A stretch of DNA of 64,000 nucleotides, taken from positions 124,001 through 188,000 of the forward strand of contig NZ_JACRAW010000025.1 in the NCBI RefSeq assembly GCF_016213215.1, read 5' to 3'. This stretch comes from Bradyrhizobium sp. (GTDB taxonomy: Bacteria > Pseudomonadota > Alphaproteobacteria > Rhizobiales > Xanthobacteraceae). The notes under the pieces were generated by a model. That model worked only from the letters and a program-made list of their open reading frames with translations, did no database searches and was not told where the DNA came from. The position numbers and the translations under genes are program-made. Below, piece after piece: positions 37,591 to 48,434 of this stretch. Position 1 is the stretch's first letter. Every line of letters begins with the position of its first letter.

Positions 37591-38519
37591 AGAGCGGCCG
37601 CGCGGCGTTCGCGTCGGCGCTTCTCCTTGCGGCCTCGGTAGTGACTGCCGCACGCGCGTCCGAGGATCCGTTGAGGATCTGCCTTGACCAGGATCTCCCG
37701 CCACTTTCCGCACATCAACGCGGCAAGCCGGACACCGGCTTCGACGTCGCGCTCGCCCGCGCGATCGCGGATCGCCTGGGCAGGCCGCTCAGGATCCAAT
37801 GGTTTGAAAGCGAACTCGACGAGGACTCAAGCCCAGCGCTTGAAGTCAACGCCCTTCTTTCCGATGGACGCTGCTCGCTTGTCGGCGGCTATGCCCTGAC
37901 CAAGGACTCCCTTGCCGTTCCCGGCGCAAAGACAGCAAAGCTTCCCGGATTCGAGGGCGCCACCCGGGACGATCGCCGCCGGCGCATCTCGATCGGCGTG
38001 CTGGCGCCGAGCCAGCCCTACATCTACTCGCCTCTCACCGTCGTCCTCGGCCCCAGGGCGCGCGAGCGCAAGATTACCGGGATCGGCGACCTTGCCGGGC
38101 TGCGACTCGTGATCGAAAGCGGCACGCTTGGCGACGCGATCCTGATGACGTTCGACAAGGGGCGCTTGATCGACAGCGTCACCCACCTGGTTCCCGGCCG
38201 GAACGATCTGCTTGGCGCGCTGAATCGCGGCGATTTCGACGCGACGCTGCTCGACTTGCGGCGGTTCGACGCATATCGCGCCACGCACCCGGAGACCGGC
38301 CTTACAGGCTCGGGATATTATTATCCTGTCGGAGCCAACCGCGGCTACGTGGGGCTGGCCAGCAACTCGGAGCTCCTTGCCGCGGTGAACAAGGCGCTCT
38401 CGGAGCTCCAGGCGGAAGGCACACTGGCCGCACTCGGCAAGTCGACCGGGCTTACCTACCTTCCTCCCCGCGAACCGGCCGTGCTCGGCGAAATCTGGAT
38501 GAACATCATTCAGAAATAG
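37587..38519 (+). CDS. MoxJ/XoxJ-like periplasmic binding protein
   Basis: This 310-residue exported protein has a signal peptide (about 1-23, ALLLAASVVTAARA) and a solute-binding family 3 fold: LRICLDQDLPPLSAH, DTGFDVALARAIADRLGRPL, LRLVIESGTLGDAIL and GDFDATLLDLRRFDAY. The ATG overlaps the cytochrome stop. Proteins of this kind beside quinoprotein dehydrogenases (MxaJ/XoxJ) are thought to help dehydrogenase maturation or metal insertion. It is the second such protein in the window, distinct from the one at 25863-26750. Confidence 0.88.
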   Translation: MKSGRAAFASALLLAASVVTAARASEDPLRICLDQDLPPLSAHQRGKPDTGFDVALARAIADRLGRPLRIQWFESELDEDSSPALEVNALLSDGRCSLVGGYALTKDSLAVPGAKTAKLPGFEGATRDDRRRRISIGVLAPSQPYIYSPLTVVLGPRARERKITGIGDLAGLRLVIESGTLGDAILMTFDKGRLIDSVTHLVPGRNDLLGALNRGDFDATLLDLRRFDAYRATHPETGLTGSGYYYPVGANRGYVGLASNSELLAAVNKALSELQAEGTLAALGKSTGLTYLPPREPAVLGEIWMNIIQK

Positions 38520-38572
38520 CCGCAAAGTCTTCGGGGCTGGTTGCTGCGGCTCGCGCGGCGCTGATCTGGGAT

Positions 38573-39541
38573 TTAGCGCGCGGCTGTCGGCAGGCTGGGG
38601 TGCTGCGCCTTGTGAATGGACGACGGCACCACGCCGAAATACTTCCGGAACACGCGGCTGAAATGCGAAGAGCTCGAAAAGCCCCATGAGAACGCCACGT
38701 CGGTGATCGTCTTTCCGGCGTGCATCTCCAGTTCTTGCCGGCAGTTCTGCAGCCTCGCCTGCCAGATGTAATCGCTCACCGTCGTGCCGCGTTCGCTGAA
38801 CAGCATGTGCAAGTAACGCTTGGAGCAGCCGAGCTCCGCCGAGATTTGGTCGATGCAGAGGTCCGGATCACGCAAATGCTCGCGGATGAAGAATTGCGCC
38901 CGCACATACATGGCCTCAGGCCCGGAGCAATCGACGATTGTGTCCGCTTCGCGGAGCGGCAACAGCAACAAATCGATCAGCGTGTCGGCGACGCCCGCGG
39001 CACTGTTGGGCGACAGCTTCGCGGCCTCATCAAATGCCGCGTGCACGAAGTCGTGGGCGATGCGGCCCGTGCCGGTGCGCGCCGAGAGCTTGCACGCCGA
39101 CATCTTGTGGAAGCGGAAGCCGCGTTCGTGCAGCAATTCCTTCGGAACGATCACGACTTCGTGCCGCGTAAAAGCGGGGCTGACGATCGTGTGCGGGCAA
39201 GATACGTCATAGGCAAGACAGTCGCCAGGCGTCAGCTCGATGTGGCGACCGTCCTGCTCAAAATACGAAACGCCGTAGGTCTGGAACAGGATCTTTACGA
39301 AGGGATGATCGCTGAGCCCTGACGATGAAGTCGTATGCGCAATGCGATGCTGGCTGACCTCGATCTGGCAGAGCTTCAGTCGGGACACGCCCGTGTGGTT
39401 AATTCGCCCTTCAAGCGAGGACGCCTCGAGCGGATCGACGTCGAACTTGCCGCAAAGATCGGTCAAGGCATCGATCCAGCACTGGATCTGCTGCTTCGAT
39501 GTCATTCCGGAAGTGCTGAGCGAACAAATTCTATCGGCCAT
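38573..39541 (-). CDS. AraC-family transcriptional regulator
   Basis: This 322-residue regulator has an N-terminal cupin-like sensing domain (about 40-200, with FQTYGVSYFEQDGRHIELTPG and CLAYDVSCPHTI) and a C-terminal AraC helix-turn-helix pair (about 215-310: ICIDQ-type CIDQISAELGCSKRYLHMLF, then ITDVAFSWGFSSSSHFSRVFR). It is divergent from xoxF and is the natural candidate for its control, but no operator is proven. A start four residues earlier at 39553 is in frame. The ligand is unknown. Confidence 0.9.
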   Translation of the reverse strand: MADRICSLSTSGMTSKQQIQCWIDALTDLCGKFDVDPLEASSLEGRINHTGVSRLKLCQIEVSQHRIAHTTSSSGLSDHPFVKILFQTYGVSYFEQDGRHIELTPGDCLAYDVSCPHTIVSPAFTRHEVVIVPKELLHERGFRFHKMSACKLSARTGTGRIAHDFVHAAFDEAAKLSPNSAAGVADTLIDLLLLPLREADTIVDCSGPEAMYVRAQFFIREHLRDPDLCIDQISAELGCSKRYLHMLFSERGTTVSDYIWQARLQNCRQELEMHAGKTITDVAFSWGFSSSSHFSRVFRKYFGVVPSSIHKAQHPSLPTAAR

Positions 39542-40008
39542 GATCCGTACCATCGTGGTCGTCGTCGCGCCACCTCAGGTCACATGGATCTACTTTTCCT
39601 TTGAATTGAGGCGATCTTTGGAGCGAGGCCCTGCTCCTAGATCTACAATCCTCCGCCTTACTCTTCGTCCCGTCAAGCCGGAACCGGAATACGCCCCGCT
39701 TACCGCTTCGCACAACGAGCGCGACGGAACCCGCTGAATTCGCTCGCATCGTGAAAAATTTGATCGGGCTTCGCTGTCGAGCAAAGCTGCTTCTCTCTTG
39801 GGCAAGTTTCCCTCCGCTGAACCGGCTACGCAATGGCTCAAACAAGAACAAGCGGACCGGTTCACGCGTCCCGCAGCTCACATCGGGAGGAGGAAATCGC
39901 ACGGCACCGTTCTGGTCCCTCGAAGAGACCATTTGCATGGGCAATCCACCAGGCGATCGAGCACGGTGGGAGCTCGCGAACAACAAACAAGACCTAGGAG
40001 GAAACACA
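39542..40008 (+). promoter_or_regulatory. Divergent regulatory region, araC-type gene / xoxF
   Basis: This 467-base gap contains the promoters of xoxF and the AraC regulator. GAACCGG (39819-39825) and CCGGTTC (39857-39863) form a spaced inverted pair upstream of xoxF. An AT-rich patch (GTGAAAAATTTGA, near 39750) may be promoter sequence. TAGGAGGAAACACA before the xoxF ATG is a near-ideal ribosome-binding site. A binding site for a MoxX/FlhR-type regulator is expected but I could not identify it. Confidence 0.4.
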
Positions 40009-41814
40009 ATGCGCAAGGTGCTTTTAGCAACCTGTCTTGGCTCTGTGGCGGCGTTTGCCGCCGGCGGCGCGTCAGCCAATGACGAGCTGATCAAGATGTC
40101 GCAGAACCCGAAGGACTGGGTGATGCCGACCGGCGACTACGCCAACACCCGCTACTCCAAGCTCAACCAGATCAACGCGTCCAATGTCGGCAAGCTCCAG
40201 GTCGCCTGGACGTTCTCGACCGGCGTTCTGCGCGGCCACGAGGGCGGACCGCTGGTCATCGGCAACATGATGTACGTCCACACGCCGTTCCCGAACAAGG
40301 TCTATGCGCTTGACCTTTCCCAGGACCACAAGATCGTCTGGAAGTACGAGCCGAAGCAGGACCCGAACGTCATCCCGGTGATGTGCTGCGACACGGTCAA
40401 TCGCGGTCTTGCCTATGGCGACGGCAAGATCTTCCTGCATCAGGCCGACACCACGCTGGTCGCACTCGATGCCAAGACCGGCAAGGTCGAGTGGACCGCC
40501 ACCAACGGCGATCCCAGCAAGGGCGAGACCGGAACCTCGGTACCTTACGTGATCAAGGACAAGGTCCTGGTCGGCATTTCCGGCGGCGAGTTCGGCGTGC
40601 ACTGCCATGTGACAGCCTATGACCTGAAATCGGGCAAGCAGGTTTGGCGCGCTTACTCGCAAGGGCCGGACGACCAGCTCAAGTTCGACCCCGAAAAGAC
40701 GATGTCGCTGGGCAAACCGGTCGGCAAGGATTCCAGTCTGAAAACCTGGCAAGGCGATCAATGGAAGACCGGCGGCGGCTGCACATGGGGCTGGATGTCC
40801 TATGACCCGCAGCTCGACCTCGTCTATTACGGCTCCGGCAATCCTTCAACCTGGAACCCGAAGCAGCGTCCGGGTGACAACAAGTGGTCGATGACCGTTT
40901 TCGCGCGCGATCCCGACGACGGGATGGCCCGCTGGGTATATCAAATGACGCCGCATGACGAATGGGACTTTGACGGCGTCAACGAGATGATCCTTTCCGA
41001 TCAGTCGATCAATGGTCAGCCTCGCAAGCTCTTGACCCACTTCGACCGTAACGGCCTGGCCTACACCATGGATCGCACCAACGGCGAGTTGCTGGTCGCC
41101 GAGAAGTACGATCCCAAGGTCAACTGGACCACCGGCGTCGACATGAACAAGAGCTCGCCGACCTTCGGTCGTCCGAAGGTCGTCGATCAGTATTCGACCG
41201 ACAAGCAGGGCGAAGACGTCAACGTGAAGGGCATCTGTCCTGCCGCGCTCGGCACCAAGGATCAGCAGCCGGCAGCCTACTCTCCGGATACTCAGCTGTT
41301 CTACGTTCCGACCAACCACGTCTGCATGGACTACGAGCCGTTCAGGGTGAGCTACACCGCGGGCCAGCCGTACGTGGGTGCGACGCTCTCGATGTATCCG
41401 CCTCCCGGTGAAAGCCACATGGGCAACTTCATCGCCTGGGACGGCAAGACCGGCAAGATCGTCTGGTCGAACAAGGAGCAGTTCTCGGTCTGGTCGGGTG
41501 CGCTTGCCACGGCTGGCGGCGTGGTGTTCTACGGAACGCTCGAAGGCTACCTGAAAGCGGTCGACGCCAAGTCCGGCAAGGAGCTCTACAGGTTCAAGAC
41601 TCCCTCCGGCATCATCGGAAACGTCACCACCTACGAACAGGACGGCAAGCAGTACGTGGCGGTGTTGTCCGGTGTCGGTGGCTGGGCAGGCATCGGCCTC
41701 GCCGCGGGCCTGACCGATCCGACAGCAGGACTCGGCGCGGTCGGCGGCTATGCGGCGCTGAGCAACTACACGGCGCTCGGCGGCACACTCACGGTCTTCG
41801 CCCTGCCGCAGTAA
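40009..41814 (+). CDS. xoxF: XoxF, lanthanide-dependent methanol dehydrogenase
   Basis: This 601-residue PQQ enzyme oxidises methanol (and formaldehyde) in the periplasm. It has a signal peptide (ending ASANDE) and the propeller motifs of the XoxF clade. The vicinal disulfide is Cys126-Cys127 ([10 protein letters not shown]). Ligands are Glu194 (GGEFG), Asn278 (GSGNPS), catalytic Asp320 and lanthanide-binding Asp322 (EWDFDGVNE). Asp322 rules out a calcium MxaF enzyme. The N-terminus [20 protein letters not shown] is typical. xoxG, frmA and gfa follow on the same strand, giving a methanol-to-formate unit with fghA. Clade assignment to XoxF5 is likely but not tested. Confidence 0.97.
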   Translation: MRKVLLATCLGSVAAFAAGGASANDELIKMSQNPKDWVMPTGDYANTRYSKLNQINASNVGKLQVAWTFSTGVLRGHEGGPLVIGNMMYVHTPFPNKVYALDLSQDHKIVWKYEPKQDPNVIPVMCCDTVNRGLAYGDGKIFLHQADTTLVALDAKTGKVEWTATNGDPSKGETGTSVPYVIKDKVLVGISGGEFGVHCHVTAYDLKSGKQVWRAYSQGPDDQLKFDPEKTMSLGKPVGKDSSLKTWQGDQWKTGGGCTWGWMSYDPQLDLVYYGSGNPSTWNPKQRPGDNKWSMTVFARDPDDGMARWVYQMTPHDEWDFDGVNEMILSDQSINGQPRKLLTHFDRNGLAYTMDRTNGELLVAEKYDPKVNWTTGVDMNKSSPTFGRPKVVDQYSTDKQGEDVNVKGICPAALGTKDQQPAAYSPDTQLFYVPTNHVCMDYEPFRVSYTAGQPYVGATLSMYPPPGESHMGNFIAWDGKTGKIVWSNKEQFSVWSGALATAGGVVFYGTLEGYLKAVDAKSGKELYRFKTPSGIIGNVTTYEQDGKQYVAVLSGVGGWAGIGLAAGLTDPTAGLGAVGGYAALSNYTALGGTLTVFALPQ

Positions 41815-41831
41815 AGCACAAAGAACTCGTT

Positions 41832-41861
41832 CCGGCGCGTGACATCGCTGCCACGCGCCGG
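41832..41861 (+). terminator. Intercistronic hairpin between xoxF and xoxG
   Basis: CCGGCGCGTG, a ten-base loop and CACGCGCCGG form a perfect ten-pair stem, 18 bases after the xoxF stop and 12 bases before xoxG. There is no T-tract, so it is more likely an attenuating or mRNA-stabilising element that keeps dehydrogenase mRNA above cytochrome mRNA than a full terminator. Confidence 0.55.
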
Positions 41862-41872
41862 GCCCACATCGG

Positions 41873-42409
41873 ATGCCCGAGGACAAGAGCTTGCTCAGAA
41901 TCAAATTTGCGGCTGCTGCGATCATCTTCGTAGCGGTCGGAGGAATTGCCTTCGCGACAGGTCCCGTCGACCCGACGGCGGTCAAGAACGAGGATGGCAA
42001 ATATCTCGATAAGGAAGGAAACCCCACCTACAAGATCTCGGCCGATGGCATTGTGGATTGGTACACCTATTCCGGATTCCGCCGTTACCACTCGGATTGC
42101 CATGTCTGCCACGGTCCCGACGGCATGGGATCAACCTACGCGCCTGCGCTCAAGGACTCGTTGAAGACCATGAGCTACGGCGATTTTCTCAACGTCGTCG
42201 CGAGCGGTCGCAAGAACGTCAGCACCGCTTCGGAGAACGTCATGCCGGCCTTTGGGGACCATCCAAACGTCGCCTGCTACATGGATGACCTCTACATCTA
42301 CCTCCGTGCCCGCGCCAACGACGCATTGGGCCGCGGACGCCCCGCCAAACGTGAGGAAAAGCCTGAAGCCTATATCGCGGCGGAGAATGCCTGCATGGGC
42401 AAACATTGA
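41873..42409 (+). CDS. xoxG: XoxG-like c-type cytochrome of methanol oxidation
   Basis: This 178-residue periplasmic cytochrome has a signal anchor (about 10-29, FAAAAIIFVAVGGIAFATG), a heme site CHVCH, a Met ligand in NVMPAFGD and two further Cys (NVACYMDDL, ENACMG). It matches the methanol metabolism-related cytochrome family with four conserved Cys, the usual electron acceptor encoded after xoxF. The extra Cys pair may form a disulfide. Methanol-derived electrons would pass from PQQ to this cytochrome and then to a terminal oxidase. Confidence 0.92.
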   Translation: MPEDKSLLRIKFAAAAIIFVAVGGIAFATGPVDPTAVKNEDGKYLDKEGNPTYKISADGIVDWYTYSGFRRYHSDCHVCHGPDGMGSTYAPALKDSLKTMSYGDFLNVVASGRKNVSTASENVMPAFGDHPNVACYMDDLYIYLRARANDALGRGRPAKREEKPEAYIAAENACMGKH

Positions 42410-42428
42410 ATGCACGGAGCGCGCATGA

Positions 42429-43580
<1,152 letters not shown>

Positions 43581-43607
43581 ATCAAAGTCCAAAAGGAGGA
43601 TCGACCC

Positions 43608-44171
43608 ATGACTGTTCGTCTACACCCATCGATCGACAACGGCATCAAGCAGGGCACGGGCAATTTTGCCGGCGGCACCCTTGTCTGCAAATGCACGGAC
43701 AAGCCGGTGAAGGTCGGCATCAAGGGCGACGTCGCGCACAACCACGCCTGCGGCTGTACCAAATGCTGGAAGCCGGAAGGCGCCATCTTTTCTGTCGTAG
43801 CCGTGGTCCCGCGCCAGAACGTCACCGTACTCGAGAACGGCGACAAGCTGAAGATCGTCGATCAGTCGGCGACGATCCAGCGCTACGCCTGCACGGGATG
43901 CGGCACGCACATGTACGGCCGCATCGAAAACACGGCGCACCCCTTCTACGGCCTGGATTTCATCCACCCCGAACTGTTCCAGGAAGGCGGATCGGCGGCG
44001 CCGGGCTTTGCGGCCTTCGTGTCCTCCGTGATCGAGTCCGGCGTGAAGCCGGAGCAGATGGGCGAAATTCGGTCTCGTCTCAAGGAACTCGGGCTCGAGC
44101 CGTATGACTGCCTGTCACCGGCCCTGATGGATGCGATTTCCACCCATGTCGCCAAAGCCAAGGCGGCATGA
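43608..44171 (+). CDS. gfa: S-(hydroxymethyl)glutathione synthase
   Basis: This 187-residue protein condenses formaldehyde and glutathione, though the reaction is also spontaneous. Two zinc sites are visible: CKC (near 24) with CGCTKCW (near 48), and CTGCGTHM (near 96). AGGAGG precedes the ATG. Lying directly behind frmA, it supplies that enzyme's substrate. The family's zinc motifs are complete and the length is normal (about 190). Confidence 0.95.
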   Translation: MTVRLHPSIDNGIKQGTGNFAGGTLVCKCTDKPVKVGIKGDVAHNHACGCTKCWKPEGAIFSVVAVVPRQNVTVLENGDKLKIVDQSATIQRYACTGCGTHMYGRIENTAHPFYGLDFIHPELFQEGGSAAPGFAAFVSSVIESGVKPEQMGEIRSRLKELGLEPYDCLSPALMDAISTHVAKAKAA

Positions 44172-44549
44172 CGGCAACAGCGCTCGCGCCGGTGGCGGAG
44201 ATCGCCGCCGGCGGGCGAATGCCACGGGTTCCAGGGCTGTCTGCGTAAGTAATTGATGTCGTCGATGGACGGCATTGGCGTCAAGCTCCCTCCCAAACTG
44301 AGTGCTTCGTCCGCGTGAATGCAGGACGAAGCATTTCTTTTTCCTGCACCCCGCAAGGCAGGGTTCAGCGGTCAGCCTGTTTGTCTGCAGTAAACAGCGT
44401 CGGCGCTTGTCCGAGACGAGAAGCTGCGGCCCGCAAACAACAAATTACAACACACCGGGCTGTGATGTCGGCAGGTTCACCGATTCTGCTAGCATCACCG
44501 CTTCACATCGGCCGCACGAAGAACAGCTTAAGAAGAGCGAGGGACGAGC
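44172..44549 (+). other. Intergenic region between gfa and the iorAB-like genes
   Basis: This 378-base gap holds a GC-rich hairpin just after gfa (44188-44212: GCCGG-T-GGCG, loop GAGAT, CGCC-GCCGGC) without a T-tract, the strong terminator at 44303-44343, and then the promoter region of the iorA-like gene. No gene is recognised here. Confidence 0.5.
44303..44343 (+). terminator. Strong intrinsic terminator of the xoxF-gfa unit
   Basis: TGCTTCGTCC (44303-44312), an 11-base loop and GGACGAAGCA (44324-44333) form a perfect ten-pair stem followed by TTTCTTTTT. It lies 131 bases after gfa and closes the methanol/formaldehyde transcription unit. Confidence 0.9.
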
Positions 44550-44995
44550 ATGACCAAGATGAGAATCAACGGCCAGGAGCAGAACTGGGATGGCGATCCG
44601 GATCTTCCGCTACTCTGGTTCTTGCGCGACGAGTTGGGCCTGACTGGCACCAAGTACGGGTGCGGTCAGGCCCTGTGCGGCGTGTGCACGGTGATCGTAG
44701 ACAAGCAAGCCGTACGCTCCTGCGTCACTCCGATGTCTGCGATGTCAGGCCGCGAAGTCACCACCATTGAAGGCCTTCACCCTGCCGGCGATCATCCGGT
44801 TCAAAAGGCGTGGCGCCAGCTCAACGTTCCCCAATGCGGCTTCTGCCAGACCGGACAGATCATGCCGCACTGCTGATGGACAATCCCAGGCCATCCCATG
44901 ACCAGATCCGCGAGGCGATGTCAGGCAACATCTGCCGCTGTGGCTGCTACCAGCGCATCGAAAACGCGGTCCATCTCGCGTCGACGGGGGTGTAG
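44550..44995 (+). pseudogene. IorA-like (2Fe-2S) subunit of a molybdenum oxidoreductase, frameshifted
   Basis: The first 104 codons encode a ferredoxin-type [2Fe-2S] domain ([19 protein letters not shown]) and the start of the second cluster domain ([14 protein letters not shown]). After the Met at 44862-44864 the frame shifts and meets a stop, but the next frame continues as [20 protein letters not shown] then NICRCGCYQRIENAV and ends at 44995. The likely cause is loss of four bases (CAGG) from ATGCAGGCCGCA. The restored protein of about 149 residues would pair with the downstream molybdenum subunit. It transfers electrons from the molybdenum centre. Confidence 0.85.
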
Positions 44996-44997
44996 TC

Positions 44998-47312
44998 ATG
45001 AACTTCATCGCAAATTCCGGAAAGCTTCGCGGCTTTGAGAAAGCCATGAAGGTTGAGAACGTTTCACGTCGCAGCATCCTGAAAGGACTGGCATTGCGGG
45101 AGGCTTCGTGCTCGCCGCCCCCGTGATGCCGCGCCCGAGCTTTGCCTACGAGACCGGCGCGACCCAGATGCCGCACGGCACCGTGGTCGACCCGCGCGTG
45201 TTCGTGTCGATCGCCTCCGACGGCATGGTCACCATTCTCGCGCATCGTTCTGAAATGGGTACGGGCGTGCGAACCAGCCTGCCCCTGATCGTCGCCGAAG
45301 AGATGGAAGCGGACTGGTCGCGTGTCCGGGTCCAGCAGCCCCCTGGCGACGAAATCAAATACGGCAACCAGGATACGGACGGATCGCGCAGCACGCGGCA
45401 TTACCTGATGCCGATGCGGCAGATCGGCGCCTCGGCACGCACCATGCTGGAAAAGGCCGCGGCCAAGCGCTGGGGCGTCCCGGCAAACGAGGTCAGGGCC
45501 GTCAATCATGAGGTCGTGCACAGTGCCAGTGGACGACGCGTCGGCTTTGGCGATCTCGCCGCGGATGCAGCGAAAGAGTCGGTGCCGAGCATCGAGGGGT
45601 TGAAGCTCAAGAATCCCAAGGATTTCCGCTATCTCGGCAAAGGCGAGATCAGCGTGGTCGATGTGCACGACATCACGACGGGCGCGGCGCGCTATGGGGC
45701 CGACGTTCGCCTGCCCGGGATGAGATACGCCGTCGTTGCCCGTCCGCCCGTCACCGGCGGCAAGCTGGTGTCGTTCGATCCCACTGCCGCCCTCAAGGTG
45801 TCCGGGGTTGAGAAGGTCATGCAGGTCAGGGGATGGCCATGGCCTGCCAAGTTCCAGCCGCTCGGCGGCGTTGCCGTGATCGCACGGAATACCGGGGCGG
45901 CGATCAAGGGCCGCGATGCGCTGAAGATCGTCTGGGACGACGGCCCCAACGGCAAATACGACTCGGTCGCCTACAGGGCCGCACTCGAGGAGGCCGCGCG
46001 CAAGCCGGGCCTGATCGTACGCAAGGAAGGCGACGTGGATGCCGCCTTGAAGATCGCCGACAAGGTGATTGTTGGCGAATACTATCTGCCGCACCTTGCT
46101 CACGTCAGCATGGAGCCGCCGGTCGCGGTGGCTGAGGTCAAGGGCAACAAGGCCGAGATCTGGGCGCCGGTGCAAAGCCCGGGCGGAACGCGCGAAGATG
46201 TCGCAAAGACGCTCGGCATTCCCGAAGAGAATGTCACCGTCAACGTTACGCTGCTCGGCGGCGGGTTCGGGCGCAAGTCTAAATGCGATTTCGTCCTGGA
46301 AGCCGCCCTGCTCTCGAAGGAACTGGGTACGCCGGTCACGGTGCAATGGACACGCGAAGACGACATCCATAACGGCTTCCTGCACACGGTTTCCGTCGAA
46401 CGCATCGAGGCCGGCCTCGACGAGAACGGCAAGGTGATCGCATGGCGGCACCGCAGCGTGGCGCCCAGTATCGCCTCCACCTTTGAGGCGGGGGCGGTAC
46501 ACCAGGCCCCCTTCGAACTCGGCATGGGCCTGATCGACATGCCATTCGAGATCGCCAACGTGCAGTGCGAGAACCCTGAAGCCGCAGCGCATACGCGTAT
46601 CGGCTGGTTCCGGTCGGTCTCGAACATCCCGCGCGCCTTCGCCGTGCAATCCATGGTCGGCGAACTGGCCCATGCGACGGGCCGTGACCAGAAGGAGATG
46701 CTGCTCGAGCTGATCGGCTCGCCGAGGACCGTCAATCTCTCCTCGGTAAAGGATCCCTGGAACTATGGCGAGCCCTACGCCAGCTATCCGATCGATACCG
46801 CGCGCCTTCGCAAGGTGGTCGAGTTCGTTGCGGATAAGGGCGAATGGGGACGTTCTGTGCCCAAGGGCCACGGGCTCGGCATTGCCGCGCACCGCAGCTT
46901 CGTCAGCTATGTCGCCACCATCATCGAGGTCGCGGTCGACGAGAAAGGGAAGATTACGGTGCCGCGGGTCGATACGGCCATCGATTGCGGCACCTACGTG
47001 AACCCCGAGCGCATCCAGTCGCAGATCGAGGGCGCCATGATCATGGGCCTCAGTCTCGCCAAATATGGCGAGATCACTTTCAAGGACGGCAAGGTACAGC
47101 AGAAGAATTTCGGCGACTTCCCGGTGATTCGGATCGACGAATCTCCTGCCGTGACGAACGTCTATATCGTGTCTCCCGGTCCCGATACGCCACCCAGCGG
47201 CGTCGGCGAGCCGGGCCTTCCTCCGTTCGCACCGGCGCTGATCAACGCAATATTCGCGGCGACCGGAAAGCGAATCCGGGCGCTGCCGATCGGCAAGCAA
47301 TTGGAGACTTGA
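44998..47312 (+). pseudogene. IorB-like molybdopterin-binding oxidoreductase subunit, frameshifted near its 5' end
   Basis: The coding sequence begins MNFIANSGKLRGFEKAMKVE and a Tat motif (SRRSILKGL), then shifts near 45090 where one G seems to be missing. Adding it gives IAGGFVLAAPVMPRPSFAY and the rest of the protein to 47312 (about 771 residues in total). The body matches the isoquinoline 1-oxidoreductase/aldehyde dehydrogenase class of the xanthine oxidase family: GGGFGRKS, CGTYVNPERIQSQIEGAM and the catalytic Glu in [13 protein letters not shown] at 45108 could start a shorter product, but it would lack export. A substrate such as an aldehyde is likely. Confidence 0.88.
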
Positions 47313-47366
47313 GGCGGAACGTAAGGCTTTGATTTCCGTTTCATCGATCTGACAGGAGCCAGATCG

Positions 47367-47621
47367 ATGAAAATCAACCCTCGGGCGCTCGCGGTATCGC
47401 TGCTGGCGAGCGCCATTCTCGTGAGCGTGCAGGCGGCAACCGCTCAGACCAACCCGCCGCCGGCCACCGCGACTCGGCCGTCCGGTCCTGAGCAGTCCTC
47501 GGTTCCGAACGATGCTCCGCCAGCTTCAACGACGAACACCACCGGCCAGGTGACCCAGGATCCGATGGTCAAGCAGATGAACGCCAAGGAAAAGAGCAAG
47601 GTCGAGCGCACAGGCAAATAG
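47367..47621 (+). CDS. Small exported Pro/Ser/Thr-rich protein
   Basis: This 84-residue protein has a signal peptide (about 1-26, [19 protein letters not shown]) and a low-complexity mature region ([19 protein letters not shown]) ending in a Lys-rich tail. GGAGCCAG precedes the ATG. I do not recognise it. It lies 54 bases after the iorB-like gene and is followed by a hairpin, so it could be the last gene of that transcript. Confidence 0.7.
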   Translation: MKINPRALAVSLLASAILVSVQAATAQTNPPPATATRPSGPEQSSVPNDAPPASTTNTTGQVTQDPMVKQMNAKEKSKVERTGK

Positions 47622-47631
47622 CAAGAAAAAT

Positions 47632-47655
47632 GCGGCGGACCTTTCCGTCCGCCGC
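47632..47655. terminator. Hairpin terminator between convergent genes
   Basis: GCGGCGGAC, loop CTTTCC, GTCCGCCGC is a perfect nine-pair stem. On the minus strand it is followed by ATTTTTCTTGC, a good T-tract for transcripts arriving from the globin gene; on the plus strand the T-tract is poor. Confidence 0.65.
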
Positions 47656-47901
47656 ATCCCTTCCACCGGTCCCCAGGTCGCAACCCTGCTATTTCTTCAG
47701 CGTGTCCTACGCAAGCTGACGCTGAAACTCAGCCAAAAACAAGGCGGCGAAATGCTTCGTTCGTGACACCTCGCTTTAGGCGCTCGCTTTCATCGAGAGG
47801 GTAGATCAGCCCGGCGCATTTCGAAAACGCGAAGCGTCGAGGTCGGCAAGCGCAACTCCTCTCACGCGAGTTCGCCCGCTTCGAACGAAGAAGACCATAC
47901 C

Positions 47902-48369
47902 TTAGGATCTGAATATGTGGCGCGGCGACGCGATGCGTCCGGCCTGCGTCGCCGTGGCCATCTCGAAACTATCGGCGATGCGCCTCGCCTTGTCGATGAA
48001 GTGCGCGGCTGCCGCCGGCGGACAGACTTCTCGTGCCGTCTTCTCGAACAGATCGAGCCAGCGGTCGAAATGATCGCCGGCCACCGGCAGCGGCAGATGC
48101 GTTCGCATCGGCTGACCGTGATACCGGCCCGTGGTCAACACGACCGAGGACCAGAAATTCTTCAATCTTGCCAGATGATCGTCCCAGTCCTGCACGCGGG
48201 TGAAGATAGGCGCCAACAGCGCATCCTGTTGCACCCTTGCGTAAAACCTGGTGACGAGTTCTGCGATCATTCCCTCTGTGATTCCGGTCCGTTCGATGAC
48301 GTCCTGGACCAGGAGGTTACGGCGCGCAGCCTGCTCCTCGGCGCTCACTGGTGGTTGTCGATCGGACAT
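47902..48369 (-). CDS. Group III truncated hemoglobin
   Basis: This 155-residue globin has the truncated 2-on-2 pattern with a short N-terminal arm. VTRFYARVQQDALLAPIFTR covers the first helices, LKNFWSSVVLTTGRYHGQP contains the F-helix region, and HLPLPVAGDHFDRWLDLFE carries the proximal His (H in HFDRW). Group III globins occur near microoxic or nitrosative-stress genes and may scavenge NO or oxygen. I chose the ATG at 48369; a GTG at 48387 would add six residues. CcoG lies upstream on the same strand. Confidence 0.88.
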   Translation of the reverse strand: MSDRQPPVSAEEQAARRNLLVQDVIERTGITEGMIAELVTRFYARVQQDALLAPIFTRVQDWDDHLARLKNFWSSVVLTTGRYHGQPMRTHLPLPVAGDHFDRWLDLFEKTAREVCPPAAAAHFIDKARRIADSFEMATATQAGRIASPRHIFRS

Positions 48370-48434
48370 TTGTTTCTTCGTCTGCACTTGTTAACCTGCT
48401 GCCATTTCGACTCGGTTGAAGGGCTCCCTTCCAT

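Noticed and set aside
40009..41814. Calcium-dependent MxaF methanol dehydrogenase
   Set aside because: The second Asp two residues after the catalytic Asp (Asp322) and the absence of mxaI nearby point to XoxF.
44810..44995. A separate 61-residue protein starting inside the IorA-like gene
   Set aside because: It is the continuation of the second iron-sulfur domain after a frameshift, not an independent gene.
44745..47300. An 851-codon open frame on the minus strand opposite the IorB-like gene
   Set aside because: It is the antisense shadow of a high-GC gene; its translation is Arg/His/Asp-rich and matches no family, while the plus strand carries all molybdenum-oxidoreductase motifs.
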